64,000 nt of DNA from Sporosarcina luteola (GTDB lineage: Bacteria; Bacillota; Bacilli; Bacillales_A; Planococcaceae), in contig NZ_JAMBNV010000001.1 in assembly GCF_023715245.1 (NCBI RefSeq), positions 2,170,001-2,234,000 of the forward strand, written 5' to 3'. Below the pieces are notes generated by a model, which saw only the letters and a list, made by a program, of their open reading frames with translations, was not told where the DNA came from and ran no database searches. Every line of letters begins with the position of its first letter. Within the stretch, counting starts at the first letter, position 1. Both the position numbers and the translations under genes were made by a program. Positions 8,152 through 17,514 of the stretch are shown here, in pieces.

Positions 8152-8271
8152 TGTGGTTTCCTCCTTAACGTCTTGCAAATATTGATACGGTACTCTAATT
8201 GTCCCAGTAAGTTCAGCGCCTAGAGAGTCGACGTCAACATACACAAGGATTAAGGGCCTGTTAGAATCAAT

Positions 8272-8459
8272 AAAAAAGCCCTTCTCTCACGTAAATACAC
8301 ATGAGGAAAGGCATAATTTCAATAGCAGCACCTTTCACTCTTATCGTCCAAGGAATTCAACCTTGCTCCAGGTTTGGCACCTTCTCGCGGCCACTAAAGG
8401 TCCACGCAGGTTGCCGGGCTTCATAGGGCCTGTCCCTCCGCCAGCTCGGGATAAGAGTA
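8272..8459 (-). promoter_or_regulatory. SAM-I riboswitch (S-box) with terminator
   Basis: Read on the minus strand, P1 is formed by ACTCTTATC (about 8459) and GATAAGAGT (about 8337). The aptamer core contains GAGGGACAGGCCCTATGAAG and CCCGGCAACC, the S-box signature, then GGTGCCAAACC and a P4 region. The expression platform is a terminator at 8272-8312 (GCCTTTCCTCA... against ...TGAGAGAAGGGC, then TTTTTTATT). SAM binding should favour the terminator and reduce metK expression. Confidence 0.95.
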
Positions 8460-8558
8460 TCCGTTCAATAAACAATCCTACGAAAAAGTATGCACTTTGT
8501 CAAACATTTTTACACATATATACTTGAGTTTTTCATTAGTATAGATTATTATTCTAAA

Positions 8559-8569
8559 TGTGTTATACT
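8559..8569 (+). promoter_or_regulatory. possible CcpN operator over the pckA -10 region
   Basis: TGTGTTATACT fits the CcpN consensus as I recall it (TRTGHYATAYW) at every position and contains a TATACT -10-like hexamer. CcpN represses pckA and gapB in B. subtilis when glucose is present, and the site is 61 bases before the pckA start. No strong -35 is visible, in keeping with a regulated promoter. The consensus is quoted from memory. Confidence 0.4.
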
Positions 8570-8629
8570 ATTTACGAAATGTGATGATACCCATCTAATG
8601 GGATTACATGCAAAGGACGGTACCAAAAA

Positions 8630-10216
8630 ATGATTTCAGCTAAAATTGAAAACGGATTACACGAGTTACTTTCAGGCAACAACGTAAACATACAGCCTTC
8701 AGTGGCGGAACTGGTTGAAAAAGCTACTTCCCGTGGAGAAGCGAAACTTTCCGCAGACGGCGCCCTTACTGCCGAGACAGGAAAGTATACTGGTCGTTCT
8801 CCTCAGGACAAATACATTGTCGAAGAAGACTCTTCAAAAGACAAAATCGACTGGGGCAAAGTGAACCGACCGATTTCATCTGAGATCTTTGATTCATTAT
8901 ATAATAAAGTTCTTACCCACTTAAAAGCGAAGGAAGAACTCTTCGTATTCAAAGGCTTTGCAGGAGCTGATAAAAACTCTCAGCTATCCATCCAAGTCAT
9001 TAACGAATTTGCATGGCAAAACCTATTTGTCCATAATCTCTTCATCCGCCCTACTGCAGAAGAGTTGAAAACGCATGAAGCACAATTCACAGTTATTGCT
9101 GCTCCGACGTTCAAGGCTGATCCTAAAGTGGACGGAACGAAATCAGAAACCTTCATCATTGTATCACTTGAAAAGCGCATTGTGTTGATCGGCGGTACGG
9201 AATATGCAGGAGAAATGAAAAAATCCATTTTCTCCGTCATGAACTACTTGCTTCCTGAGCGAGGAATTCTTCCAATGCACTGCTCAGCTAACGTTGGTGA
9301 AGAAGGGGATGTCGCTTTGTTCTTCGGCCTTTCCGGCACAGGAAAAACGACGCTTTCGGCAGATGCTGACCGGAAGCTGATCGGTGATGACGAGCACGGC
9401 TGGTCCGAAAACGGTGTATTCAACATCGAAGGCGGCTGCTATGCAAAAACGATCAATCTTTCACAAGAGAAAGAACCTGAAATTTACGGAGCGATCCGTT
9501 TCGGTTCGGTCTTGGAAAACGTCGTTTTGGATGAAAAGACGCGCAAGCCAGATTATGATAATAATTCATTGACTGAAAACACGCGTGCAGCATATCCAAT
9601 TCATTATATCGACAACATCGCAGTGCCTTCGGCGGCGGGACATCCAAAAACAATCATCTTCTTGACTGCGGATGCATTCGGGGTATTGCCTCCAATCTCT
9701 AAATTGACGAAGGAACAAGCGATGTATCACTTCCTTAGCGGCTTCACTTCGAAGCTTGCAGGAACTGAACGCGGCGTCACTTCACCGGAAGCAACGTTCT
9801 CTACATGCTTTGGTGCTCCTTTCCTTCCATTGCCTGCAACGGTTTACGCAGAAATGCTAGGGAAGAAAATCGACGAACATGATGCACAAGTATTCCTCGT
9901 CAACACAGGTTGGACTGGCGGAGTTTACGGCGTAGGTCAGCGTATGGCATTGAAGCATACCCGCACTATGGTCCGCGCAGCGCTTGCTGGCGAATTGAAC
10001 AATACAGAATTCGAGAAAAATGCTATTTTCGGTCTTTCAATGCCAAAAGTTATTGCCGGTGTACCGACTGAAGTGTTGAACCCTCGCAATGCATGGAGCG
10101 ATCCAGCGGCTTATGATCAAAAAGCGAAAGAACTGGCAGACCTCTTCCGCGAAAACTTCACGAAATTCGGTCATGTTTCTGAAGATATTATTCAAAAAGG
10201 CGGTCCAATCGCCTAA
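8630..10216 (+). CDS. pckA: phosphoenolpyruvate carboxykinase (ATP)
   Basis: A 528-aa gluconeogenic enzyme that converts oxaloacetate and ATP to phosphoenolpyruvate, CO2 and ADP. The kinase-1a loop [11 protein letters not shown] is near residue 235, and the metal/substrate segments [14 protein letters not shown] and [10 protein letters not shown] are present. Length agrees with B. subtilis PckA (527 aa). AAAGGA lies about twelve bases before the ATG, a little long. It is divergent from metK, as in Bacillus, and ends at a strong terminator. Confidence 0.96.
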   Translation: MISAKIENGLHELLSGNNVNIQPSVAELVEKATSRGEAKLSADGALTAETGKYTGRSPQDKYIVEEDSSKDKIDWGKVNRPISSEIFDSLYNKVLTHLKAKEELFVFKGFAGADKNSQLSIQVINEFAWQNLFVHNLFIRPTAEELKTHEAQFTVIAAPTFKADPKVDGTKSETFIIVSLEKRIVLIGGTEYAGEMKKSIFSVMNYLLPERGILPMHCSANVGEEGDVALFFGLSGTGKTTLSADADRKLIGDDEHGWSENGVFNIEGGCYAKTINLSQEKEPEIYGAIRFGSVLENVVLDEKTRKPDYDNNSLTENTRAAYPIHYIDNIAVPSAAGHPKTIIFLTADAFGVLPPISKLTKEQAMYHFLSGFTSKLAGTERGVTSPEATFSTCFGAPFLPLPATVYAEMLGKKIDEHDAQVFLVNTGWTGGVYGVGQRMALKHTRTMVRAALAGELNNTEFEKNAIFGLSMPKVIAGVPTEVLNPRNAWSDPAAYDQKAKELADLFRENFTKFGHVSEDIIQKGGPIA

Positions 10217-10232
10217 TCAATATAAAAAAGAT

Positions 10233-10270
10233 AAAGATCCAGGTGCAGTTACCGCACCTGGATCTTTTTG
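10233..10270 (+). terminator. pckA terminator
   Basis: AAAGATCCAGGTGC pairs perfectly with GCACCTGGATCTTT around a 7-base loop, followed by TTTTGTATTT. Confidence 0.92.
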
Positions 10271-10386
10271 TATTTCGGCATTCTGCAAGTGGATTTTCTC
10301 CCATAAAGTTTGCTCAACTATATGTTTGTATAGAACCACTAATTCTGCAGACAATGAATTAAGTGAGTAAAGAGGGAGAGTAACTT

Positions 10387-11772
10387 ATGACAACTGCCTA
10401 CAAAGGGACAGACAAATTGATTATAGGGATCGTATTTGGTGTATTGACATTCTGGTTATTTGCGCAGGCAATGGTAAACGTTGTACCTGCAGTTCAGAAA
10501 GATTTAGGTGTATCTTCTGGGACTTTAAACATTGCAATTAGTTTAACCGCACTTTTTTCAGGAATATTCATTGTTGCAGCAGGTGGCCTTGCTGATAAAG
10601 TCGGACGGAAGAAAATAACAAATATTGGTCTTATTCTAAGTATTATTGGCTCCCTTTGTCTTGTCTTTGCAAATGGAGCAATCTTACTCATTATTGGCCG
10701 GATTATTCAAGGTTTATCGGCTGCGTGTATTATGCCTTCAACGATTGCCTTGATGAAAGCATATTTTGAAGGGGCAGAACGTCAACGGGCACTTAGTTAC
10801 TGGTCAATCGGTTCTTGGGGTGGTTCTGGCGTTTGTTCATTATTTGGGGGAGCTGTTGCAACATACTTGGGGTGGAAATGGATTTTCATTTTCTCCATCA
10901 TTTTTGCAATTCTTGCCTTATGGTTACTTAAAGACACTCCTGAAAGTAAAGCAAAACAAACCGGTACTTCCAAGTTTGATGTGAGCGGTCTGATTGTATT
11001 CGTTATCACAATGTTGGCATTGAATATTTTCATCACACAAGGTGATGAACTTGGTTGGACTAACTGGGTCACAATTGTTTTGATAGCCGTTGCAGTTATT
11101 GGTGCCTTGGCCTTTATTAAAGTTGAGAGTGGCAAGGAGAACGCATTAATCGATTTTAAATTATTTAGAAATATGCCCTATACAGGGGCAACTATTTCAA
11201 ACTTCTTGCTTAATGCTGTGGCTGGAACGCTTGTCGTTGCAAATACGTACGTACAACAAGGACGAGGATTTACATCTTTCCAATCGGGTATGCTTTCCAT
11301 TGGTTATTTAGTTGTTGTACTTTCCATGATTCGCGTCGGTGAAAAGATTCTTCAAAAAGTCGGTGCAAAAAAACCGATGGTATGGGGTACTATATTTACA
11401 CTCATCGGTGTTGGTGTGATGGGTCTCACGTTTTTACCGGATCTCCCCTATACTGTCGTAGTATTCATAGGTTTTGCTTTGTTCGGATTTGGGTTGGGTA
11501 TTTATGCGACCCCTTCCACCGACACAGCCGTATCGAATGCACCCGATGAAAAAATAGGGGCAGCTTCAGGAATTTATAAAATGGCAAGTTCCCTCGGTGG
11601 AGCTTTTGGAGTCTCAATTTCAGCTACTGTCTATGCTGTGATTTCAGAAAATAACGGGGTACATGCAGCAGCAACTGGAGGTATCATCGCAAACGTCATT
11701 TTTGCAGCGATTGCATTGTTATCAATTATCTTCCTTGTTCCAAATAATGCCGGTAAAAAAAGCGAAGCTTAA
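10387..11772 (+). CDS. norB: NorB-like MFS multidrug efflux transporter (14 TMS, DHA2)
   Basis: A 461-aa inner-membrane transporter with about 14 hydrophobic segments. It carries the MFS motif A-like GGLADKVGRKK, the antiporter motif region SYWSIGSWGGSGVCSLFGGA, and GIYATPSTDTAVSNAP. These stretches closely match my memory of Staphylococcus aureus NorB, which exports quinolones, tetracycline and other hydrophobic compounds by proton antiport. It is a single gene with its own terminator, inserted between pckA and the ytmA-like gene. The true substrate here is unknown. Confidence 0.8.
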   Translation: MTTAYKGTDKLIIGIVFGVLTFWLFAQAMVNVVPAVQKDLGVSSGTLNIAISLTALFSGIFIVAAGGLADKVGRKKITNIGLILSIIGSLCLVFANGAILLIIGRIIQGLSAACIMPSTIALMKAYFEGAERQRALSYWSIGSWGGSGVCSLFGGAVATYLGWKWIFIFSIIFAILALWLLKDTPESKAKQTGTSKFDVSGLIVFVITMLALNIFITQGDELGWTNWVTIVLIAVAVIGALAFIKVESGKENALIDFKLFRNMPYTGATISNFLLNAVAGTLVVANTYVQQGRGFTSFQSGMLSIGYLVVVLSMIRVGEKILQKVGAKKPMVWGTIFTLIGVGVMGLTFLPDLPYTVVVFIGFALFGFGLGIYATPSTDTAVSNAPDEKIGAASGIYKMASSLGGAFGVSISATVYAVISENNGVHAAATGGIIANVIFAAIALLSIIFLVPNNAGKKSEA

Positions 11773-11783
11773 TCATGTCAAAT

Positions 11784-11813
11784 AAAAAAACAACCATTAA
11801 CGGTTGTTTTTTT
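11784..11813. terminator. bidirectional terminator between norB and the ytmA-like gene
   Basis: AACAACC and GGTTGTT (11789-11808) form a short stem flanked by A-runs on the left and T-runs on the right, so it works in both directions for two convergent genes. Confidence 0.85.
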
Positions 11814-11820
11814 ATTAATT

Positions 11821-12615
11821 TTATTCATTCCCTTGCTGTCTCATCCAATCACATAAATCCCGTACGATCTGTGCATTATGTGCGGTCGGGAAATAATGGG
11901 TATAGTCGGGAAAATACCAAGTTTCGTACTGCTTCTCCTTCTCACGCAATGCATCCTCAAGCAGTATCGCCTGCTCAAAAGAAACATTTTCATCTTTCAT
12001 CCCGTGGATAATCAAAACAGGAGCATTGATTTCATCCACCCTGAATAATGCCGTCCGTTCCCGATAGGCATCGGGCATGCTATTCGGAGTGCCGCCAATG
12101 ACACGCTTCATCATCCGGCGCATATCCTCGCGTTCATTATATGTAAAGATGACATCCGAGACACCCGCCCATGTCACAACAGACGTGATATCCTCGCGCA
12201 AAATCGCTGTCCATAGTGCCATGATACCGCCACGGGAGAAAGCATACAGATGAATACGATCCTTGTTCAACTTCGGACTCTGCTTTAGGACTTCAACTGC
12301 ATAGACCGCATCTTGGCGATCGTCCCCTGCGAACTCATCACGCCCTTCTCCGCCCCTGTTGCCACGGTAATAAGGAGCAAATACGACAAAACCTTGGGAA
12401 GCGAACTGGGCTATCCGGGCAGGACGGACCATGCCGATATGCTGCATGCCCCCGCGTAAATAGATGATCCCTTCATAGTTGCCTCCACTTATCGGTTCAG
12501 CAAGCAAACCCTTCACCTTCAGCCCATCCGACCAATACGTTATTTCTTCAAGACGGATACTTGGATTCGGCGATGGATACGCTCTCCGGTGGAAAATCGC
12601 CCCGTTAGGAAACAT
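11821..12615 (-). CDS. ytmA: YtmA-like prolyl-oligopeptidase-family hydrolase
   Basis: A 264-aa alpha/beta hydrolase of the peptidase S9 fold. The nucleophile is in YAFSRGGIMA, the acid is in IIHGMKDENV, and the histidine is in YTHYFPTAHN. There is no signal peptide, so it is cytoplasmic. ATG at 12615 is better spaced from GTGGGTGG than the ATG at 12621. The gene overlaps the end of the ytkD-like gene by about ten bases. In B. subtilis ytmA lies close to ytkD. The substrate of YtmA proteins is not known. Confidence 0.75.
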   Translation of the reverse strand: MFPNGAIFHRRAYPSPNPSIRLEEITYWSDGLKVKGLLAEPISGGNYEGIIYLRGGMQHIGMVRPARIAQFASQGFVVFAPYYRGNRGGEGRDEFAGDDRQDAVYAVEVLKQSPKLNKDRIHLYAFSRGGIMALWTAILREDITSVVTWAGVSDVIFTYNEREDMRRMMKRVIGGTPNSMPDAYRERTALFRVDEINAPVLIIHGMKDENVSFEQAILLEDALREKEKQYETWYFPDYTHYFPTAHNAQIVRDLCDWMRQQGNE

Positions 12616-13000
12616 ATGCATCCACCCACTTTCGGATTTTTACCATTCCGGCATCTTTCATATGGAAACTCAGCTCATTGCAATTTGCCAATTCTTCATC
12701 GGTCATCCACAATGCGCCTTCCGTTTCGAATAACTTTGGATTTTCATCAATGCTGGAAACTTTCCCTGTAAATACCGCCTTGCAAAAAGTCACATTGCTC
12801 ATGACGACGTACTCGGCAAATTTGACAAGATCCGTAATTGTCACGCCTGTTTCTTCAATCGTTTCTCGAATTGCGGCTTCGGAAATCGTTTCACCGTCTT
12901 CCGCCTTGCCGCCGGGGAATTCGATACCGCGGATGGAGTGGCGAGTAACGAGCCATCTCCCTTCATGCTTCAATACAACGAGCACATGTCTAGCTTCCAT
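12605..13000 (-). CDS. ytkD: Nudix hydrolase, YtkD-like, with a disrupted N-terminal region
   Basis: The Nudix box GGKAEDGETISEAAIRETIE-ETG is intact (G-x5-E-x7-R-E-x2-E-E-x-G), so the pyrophosphohydrolase core is complete; YtkD cleans 8-oxo-dGTP from the nucleotide pool. The first ATG (13000) gives 131 aa, shorter than the B. subtilis protein (158 aa as I recall it). Upstream, out of frame, the sequence encodes FKDLRGAQVELTF and then GENRLG, which aligns to the missing N terminus. Restoring one frame needs two single-base shifts, at the TTTT near 13020 and the AAA near 13070, leading to a GTG at 13080. Either the gene is damaged, the ATG is used, or the assembly has homopolymer errors. Confidence 0.72.
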   Translation of the reverse strand: MEARHVLVVLKHEGRWLVTRHSIRGIEFPGGKAEDGETISEAAIRETIEETGVTITDLVKFAEYVVMSNVTFCKAVFTGKVSSIDENPKLFETEGALWMTDEELANCNELSFHMKDAGMVKIRKWVDAYVS

Positions 13001-13091
13001 GCCTAAGCGATTCTCCCCGAAAGTCAGCTCAACTTGTGCTCCTCGTAAATCCTTAAATGTAGTTGCTATTTGACTTCACGTCCTTTCTCGC

Positions 13092-13451
13092 TCAATTGGA
13101 TGGTTGAACGGGAGCTGAAGTGATCAAGGGCCTGCCTTTTGCGAAATACGGCAGCTGTTCAATGAACTTCTTCGTTTCAACATCCGTAAATTCATGGATC
13201 AATGCATAGAGCATCATCGTCCTGCGATCGACATCATGATTGTCCCGATCATAATGATAAGGGATGTATGGCAAATGGGATCGCAGGAAGTTGCGGAATT
13301 CCAGTCGATCCATCTGACTGAATAGTTGTTGGAAAACCGGCAGAAACTCCCGGCTCATCTCCACCTCGTATTCCCATGGTGAAGCATATTTATGTGGATA
13401 GATTTGTTGATTGGCGATTGATACGTACATTCTGACTTTGTCGTTTTCCAT
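13092..13451 (-). CDS. conserved hypothetical protein, 119 aa
   Basis: Not recognised. It is a soluble protein of about 119 aa beginning MENDKVRMYVSIANQQIYPH, rich in aromatic and acidic residues, with a central helix-prone FLPVFQQLFSQMDRLEFRNF. AAAAGGATGG lies eight bases before the ATG at 13451, so a frame extended to 13508 is not needed. It sits directly after the malic-enzyme gene and before the ytkD-like gene on the same strand, suggesting co-transcription. No catalytic motif or membrane segment is visible. Confidence 0.65.
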   Translation of the reverse strand: MENDKVRMYVSIANQQIYPHKYASPWEYEVEMSREFLPVFQQLFSQMDRLEFRNFLRSHLPYIPYHYDRDNHDVDRRTMMLYALIHEFTDVETKKFIEQLPYFAKGRPLITSAPVQPSN

Positions 13452-13509
13452 AAGTGACCCATCCTTTTTTGTCGTAGTATGGATCACTTTGGATAAACGA
13501 TACAGCACT

Positions 13510-14835
13510 TTAGATTGAACTCACATTTTCATTTGCGACGCGTTCCACAGCGTTCGCGACATTTTCATGCACTGCTGGATCCAATGGATGCGGAACGAGG
13601 TCACCCGGTTTCGTACTATCCAGAATTGCGAGCGCAGCAGCGATGAGCATCGGATATGTGATCTCTTTCGCATGCGCATTCAAAGCACCTCTGAAAATTC
13701 CAGGAAAACCTAGTATATTATTCACTTGCCTGCCATCCGCGGCAAATGCAGCTCCTGCTTCTAATGCAGCTTCCGGATCAATTTCCGCATTCGGATTGGA
13801 CAGCGCCAAAATTATTTGACCTTTACGGACCATATCGGGTTTGATTAACCCTTGCACGCCAGTCGTTGCAATAACAATATCACAAGTTTGCATAATCTCT
13901 TCGACTGATCCCAAAGGGGTTCCGCCATGCTGTTTCAGTCTTTCAATGGCTTCAGGATTCGGATCAACACCGCGCATTTCCTTCACACCATATGCCATGA
14001 ACATCCTGCTAATTGCAAGGCCCGCCGCACCCAATCCAATTTGGCCGACGACGGATTGAGATAATTCCACTCCCGATTGTCGGCATGCCGAAAGTGCTGA
14101 AGCAAGCGTGACGACAGCTGTTCCGTGTTGGTCGTCGTGCATGACCGGAATAGGTAGTTCCGATTTTAGACGCTCTTCAATTTCGAAACAATGCGGCGAC
14201 CCGATATCCTCCAATAGAATCCCTCCGAAGCTTTGGTGGATATGCTTGACGGTTTCCACAACTTCATCGGGATCACTCGTGTTAAGTAATATTGGAATAC
14301 CGCTGATACCTGCGAATTGATCGAACAGGACCGCCTTTCCTTCCATGACAGGCATTCCTGCGACAGGACCAATATTTCCAAGACCTAAAATTGCCGTCCC
14401 GTCCGTCACAATGGCGACCGTGTTTGAAATGCCAGTGAAATACTCTGCCTGCACCGGATCGTTTTGAATCACTTTACATACATTAGCGACTCCTGGCGTG
14501 TAAATTCTTCGGAGATCTCCAAGGGAACGGACTTCCACCCTGCTCTTCATCGCAATCTTGCCGCCTTCATGTGCATGCAAAACATCATCCGTTACAGCAT
14601 GTACTTGAATTCCATCCCCGATTGTATTAATGGCTTCTACAATTTTCTCCAACTGCTCCTCGCTCGTGCACTGAACGGAAACATCCCTTATTGTCGACAA
14701 CGTACCAACTTTGATTGTTTGGATATCTCCAATATCACCCTTCAATTCACCGATGGCTAGTGCCACCTTTGCGAAATTTCCAGGTTTTGATGGCGTTTCA
14801 ATAATTAAATTCCGTATGAATTGGATATGTGACAT
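13510..14835 (-). CDS. NAD(P)-dependent malic enzyme with N-terminal ACT domain
   Basis: A 441-aa protein. Residues 1-75 form an ACT-type small-molecule-binding domain ([19 protein letters not shown]). The malic enzyme part follows, with the tyrosine/lysine region [12 protein letters not shown], the metal site DDQHGTA, the dinucleotide loop GLGAAGLAI and [10 protein letters not shown]. It oxidatively decarboxylates malate to pyruvate in the cytoplasm. The architecture matches B. subtilis MleA (YqkJ) better than YtsJ. AGGAGG precedes the ATG. Location close to pckA joins two enzymes of C4/C3 interconversion, though they are not in one operon. Confidence 0.88.
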   Translation of the reverse strand: MSHIQFIRNLIIETPSKPGNFAKVALAIGELKGDIGDIQTIKVGTLSTIRDVSVQCTSEEQLEKIVEAINTIGDGIQVHAVTDDVLHAHEGGKIAMKSRVEVRSLGDLRRIYTPGVANVCKVIQNDPVQAEYFTGISNTVAIVTDGTAILGLGNIGPVAGMPVMEGKAVLFDQFAGISGIPILLNTSDPDEVVETVKHIHQSFGGILLEDIGSPHCFEIEERLKSELPIPVMHDDQHGTAVVTLASALSACRQSGVELSQSVVGQIGLGAAGLAISRMFMAYGVKEMRGVDPNPEAIERLKQHGGTPLGSVEEIMQTCDIVIATTGVQGLIKPDMVRKGQIILALSNPNAEIDPEAALEAGAAFAADGRQVNNILGFPGIFRGALNAHAKEITYPMLIAAALAILDSTKPGDLVPHPLDPAVHENVANAVERVANENVSSI

Positions 14836-14899
14836 GATGTCGCCTCCTATTATGATCCCTATCCTTCCCGTACCCCATTTTACACATAATAAGTGGAGT

Positions 14900-14947
14900 C
14901 AACAAAAATAAAGTGCGGATTTCCTAGGTTAACAGGAAATCCACACT
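14900..14947 (-). terminator. terminator of the YjfB-like gene
   Basis: AGTGCGGATTTCCT pairs with AGGAAATCCACACT (14912-14947, one mismatch). On the minus strand it is followed by TTATTTTTG. It lies just downstream of the stop at 14955. Confidence 0.82.
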
Positions 14948-14954
14948 CTATTCT

Positions 14955-15134
14955 TCATGCTTTCATATCGACAGCGGAGCCTTTATAAGGATGGGTTGCC
15001 GGTTGGTCCTGCATACTTTGCAGCATATCCGTCACTGCATTTGCATTCACCGATAATGCCTTGTTCATGACACTCAATTGAACAGTAGATTGCAAACTTC
15101 TCAATTGACTTGCCATAATGGAGTTCATGTCCAT
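14955..15134 (-). CDS. YjfB-like putative motility protein
   Basis: A 59-aa protein starting MDMNSIMASQLRSLQSTVQL and containing SVMNKALSVNANAVTDMLQ. The arrangement M-D-x(3-5)-S-x-x-Q-x6-V-x-L-S-V-M-x-K-A matches the small YjfB family (Pfam putative motility protein), named for association with the sigma-D motility regulon in B. subtilis. A strong AGGAGG stands eight bases upstream. It has its own terminator and is likely monocistronic. The biochemical role is not known. Confidence 0.75.
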   Translation of the reverse strand: MDMNSIMASQLRSLQSTVQLSVMNKALSVNANAVTDMLQSMQDQPATHPYKGSAVDMKA

Positions 15135-15196
15135 AAACCATTCCTCCTCTACAATGCTTTTATCGGAATAAAAAACAATGATTCAAGACCAGGTCA

Positions 15197-15646
15197 TCAT
15201 TTATTGTCTTCACCAAGGAACGCATTCAACATCCATTGGTGCTTTTCAATGCTTTGATACGTCGCATTCAATATATCTTCCGTCATATCATCGCCGTCTT
15301 CAGCGGCAGCATCCATTCCTTTTTTCAAGGATTTCATAATTTTATCGAAATCATCGGCGATTGTCTTCACCATATCCTCGGCTTTTTCATCACCTTTTGC
15401 CTCTTTTACGACCGATTGCTCCAAATGCTCTTTTAAAGTCGCCGTCGGATTTCCTCCAAGCGTCAAGATTCTTTCAGCGATTTCATCCATATGTGCTGTC
15501 GCCTCATTGTAAAGCTCTTCAAATTTCGCATGGAGCGTGAAAAACTGCTTCCCTTTTACATACCAATGATAATTATGCAATTTCGCATACATGACTGACC
15601 ATGTGGATACTTGTACATTTAGTTCTTCCATCAATTCCTTGGACAT
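15197..15646 (-). CDS. dps: Dps-family DNA-protecting ferritin-like protein
   Basis: A 149-aa protein of the Dps/MrgA family. The intersubunit ferroxidase residues lie in KLHNYHWYVKGKQFFTLHAKFEELY and in HMDEIAERI (H, D, E ligands). The protein forms a dodecamer that oxidises and stores iron with hydrogen peroxide. ATG at 15646 follows GAGGGG by six bases; the alternative at 15664 lacks a site. No clear PerR box was found by eye upstream. Confidence 0.9.
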   Translation of the reverse strand: MSKELMEELNVQVSTWSVMYAKLHNYHWYVKGKQFFTLHAKFEELYNEATAHMDEIAERILTLGGNPTATLKEHLEQSVVKEAKGDEKAEDMVKTIADDFDKIMKSLKKGMDAAAEDGDDMTEDILNATYQSIEKHQWMLNAFLGEDNK

Positions 15647-15746
15647 AAAAAAACCCCTCTTCAACTTTTTAATAATGCTTCTCTCTGTTAATTTACCACT
15701 GGAACCAATAAACTAAACATATAAGAGGAAGCAAGGAGTTCTGACA

Positions 15747-15977
15747 TTGAAATCTATTCTAATCAGCATTATAAAAATATATCAAAAAATCATCTCTCCA
15801 CTCACCCCGCCATCATGCCGTTTTTACCCTACATGCTCGCATTACGGTGTGGAGGCGCTACAGAAACATGGCGCGCTAAAAGGGACATGGCTGACAATTC
15901 GCCGGATTTCGAAATGCCATCCTTTCCATGAAGGTGGCTTTGATCCAGTTCCTGATAAAAACGATATAAAAAAATGA
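15747..15977 (+). CDS. yidD: YidD membrane-insertion efficiency factor
   Basis: A 76-aa protein starting at TTG (15747), seven bases after AAGGAG. The family core [31 protein letters not shown] and [24 protein letters not shown] is complete, with three conserved cysteines. YidD is a peripheral membrane protein that helps YidC-dependent insertion. It has a terminator directly after the stop. Confidence 0.92.
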   Translation: MKSILISIIKIYQKIISPLTPPSCRFYPTCSHYGVEALQKHGALKGTWLTIRRISKCHPFHEGGFDPVPDKNDIKK

Positions 15978-15984
15978 ACTCTTC

Positions 15985-16005
15985 CCGGCCTTGGCCGGTT
16001 TTTTT
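15985..16005 (+). terminator. yidD terminator
   Basis: A short stem CCGGCC/GGCCGG with a TT loop followed by TTTTTTT. Confidence 0.82.
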
Positions 16006-16055
16006 ACTTGTAAGTTGCGGAAACTGTTCATATCTTGTATTATTAAAAAGCATTC

Positions 16056-16076
16056 AAATCGTAATCATTACTATTA
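16056..16076 (+). promoter_or_regulatory. Zur box upstream of the zinc lipoprotein gene
   Basis: AAATCGTAATCATTACTATTA is close to the Bacillus Zur/Fur-family 7-1-7 inverted repeat (AAATCGTAAT-N-ATTACGATTT), with a single mismatch in the right arm core. It is 20 bp before the start of the znuA-like gene, which fits zinc-dependent repression. Confidence 0.8.
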
Positions 16077-16096
16077 AGTTAGCGGAGGATTTACTT

Positions 16097-17068
16097 ATGA
16101 AAAAGAAATCACTCGTTCTTCTCGCACTCATCATGATGTTACTCATTAGTGCTTGTGGGAACAAGAATGATAAAAGCAAGACAGAGACCGGCAATGATGG
16201 GAAGTTGACCGTCTTCACGACGGTATATCCCCTACAATATTTTACGGAGCGGATCGGCGGGGAGTTGGTTAATGTTACGTCCATCTACCCGGCAGGAGCG
16301 GATGAGCATTCATTCGATCCGACACAGAAGGACATGATTGCGCTCTCTGATGCGGACCTGTTCTTTTACATAGGACTTGGGCTTGAAGGGTTCGTGGAAA
16401 ATGCCCAAAAGACATTGAAGAACGAACAAGTGGAATTCGTAGCTACTGGGGAAGCCATTTCGGAAGATCAACTGGAAGCAGGGCATGATGAAGAGGGGCT
16501 TGAAGAGAATGACGAAGAAGGACATGACGGGCATGACCATGGCCAATTCGACCCCCATGTGTGGATTTCTCCAAAATTAAGCATCGAACTCGCTACCTCT
16601 ATAAAAGAAGCGCTCATTTCAAATATGCCCGATCAGCAAGAAGCATTCGAAAAGAATTTCGATCTTTTGGAAGATGATTTGATGGAATTGGATGAGCGAT
16701 TTAAGGAAATGGCAAACAGAGCCAGTTCAAAGACCTTCTTCGTATCGCATGCTGCGTTCGGCTACATTGCGGATGAATATGGTTTACATCAAGTGGCGAT
16801 TGCCGGATTGAATTCACAAAGCGAACCGTCCCAAAAGCAGCTTGCTACCATTGTCGAAGAGGCAAAAGAGAAAAATGTGAACTATATTTTGTTCGAACAA
16901 AATGTTTCCTCAAAGTTGACTGAAGTCATTAGAAAGGAAATCGGTGCAGAATCTCTGATGCTCCATAATTTGGGAGTCCTCACGCAGGAGGATATTAAAA
17001 ATAATGAAACGTACTTTACATTGATGGAACGCAATCTGAATGTGCTTGAAAAAGCGCTTAGTAACTAA
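16097..17068 (+). CDS. znuA: zinc ABC transporter substrate-binding lipoprotein (ZnuA/AdcA-like)
   Basis: A 323-aa cluster A-I metal-binding protein. The signal peptide ends at a lipobox (LLISACG, cysteine 22). Predicted metal ligands are the histidines in ADEHSFDP, FDPHVWISP and VSHAAFGY and an acidic residue near LFEQNVSS. A histidine/acid-rich loop (GHDEEGLEENDEEGHDGHDH) typical of zinc-specific members lies near residue 135. ATG at 16097 follows AGCGGAGG. A Zur box controls it. No ZnuB or ZnuC gene is adjacent, so it must work with a transporter encoded elsewhere. Confidence 0.9.
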   Translation: MKKKSLVLLALIMMLLISACGNKNDKSKTETGNDGKLTVFTTVYPLQYFTERIGGELVNVTSIYPAGADEHSFDPTQKDMIALSDADLFFYIGLGLEGFVENAQKTLKNEQVEFVATGEAISEDQLEAGHDEEGLEENDEEGHDGHDHGQFDPHVWISPKLSIELATSIKEALISNMPDQQEAFEKNFDLLEDDLMELDERFKEMANRASSKTFFVSHAAFGYIADEYGLHQVAIAGLNSQSEPSQKQLATIVEEAKEKNVNYILFEQNVSSKLTEVIRKEIGAESLMLHNLGVLTQEDIKNNETYFTLMERNLNVLEKALSN

Positions 17069-17251
17069 TACAAAAAGTAGGGTTGGAATTCCCAGGAGGA
17101 CTTCTATTATCCCGTACAAACATTGATTTAACAGCATTCATGCGATCCGATGTGTAAAATTTGTGTAAAATGATTTTACGTTCTATTATTCAAATGCTTT
17201 ATTAACCCACATTAAAGTTCTTGAACTTTTACCTTTTGGTCTGGATTATTT

Positions 17252-17446
17252 TCATTCATCATGAGTTTCAATCCACTTATTTAACCAATCTATTTCCTCT
17301 TGAGATATTTCTTGTTCTATTTCCTTTTGGCTTGCTTTCAGATGAGATTCTTCCCATTTAACAAACGCTTCCCATTCCTGAATAACCAACAGTGCTTCTT
17401 CTTTGTTCAATTGTTGTTTTGTCTTAAAAGGAATTATCTTAGCCAA
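17252..17446 (-). CDS. small acidic hypothetical protein
   Basis: About 64 aa (from TTG at 17446; a GTG at 17455 overlaps the ribosome binding site GGGGTG). The protein is charged and helix-prone, with IPFKTKQQLNKEEALLVIQE followed by repeated acidic SQKEIEQEISQEE and tryptophans. No motif is recognised. It is the last of five same-strand small genes separated by copies of a hairpin repeat. Confidence 0.55.
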   Translation of the reverse strand: MAKIIPFKTKQQLNKEEALLVIQEWEAFVKWEESHLKASQKEIEQEISQEEIDWLNKWIETHDE

Positions 17447-17514
17447 TGTAAACACCCCATTACAGCTTTTATATTCCTTCTATTTTATTATAGTACACCT
17501 AGAGTAGCAAAAAT

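Noticed and set aside
8152-8244. N-terminal extension of MetK
   Set aside because: It would lie in the leader after the riboswitch terminator; the ATG at 8151 has a perfect ribosome binding site and the standard protein length.
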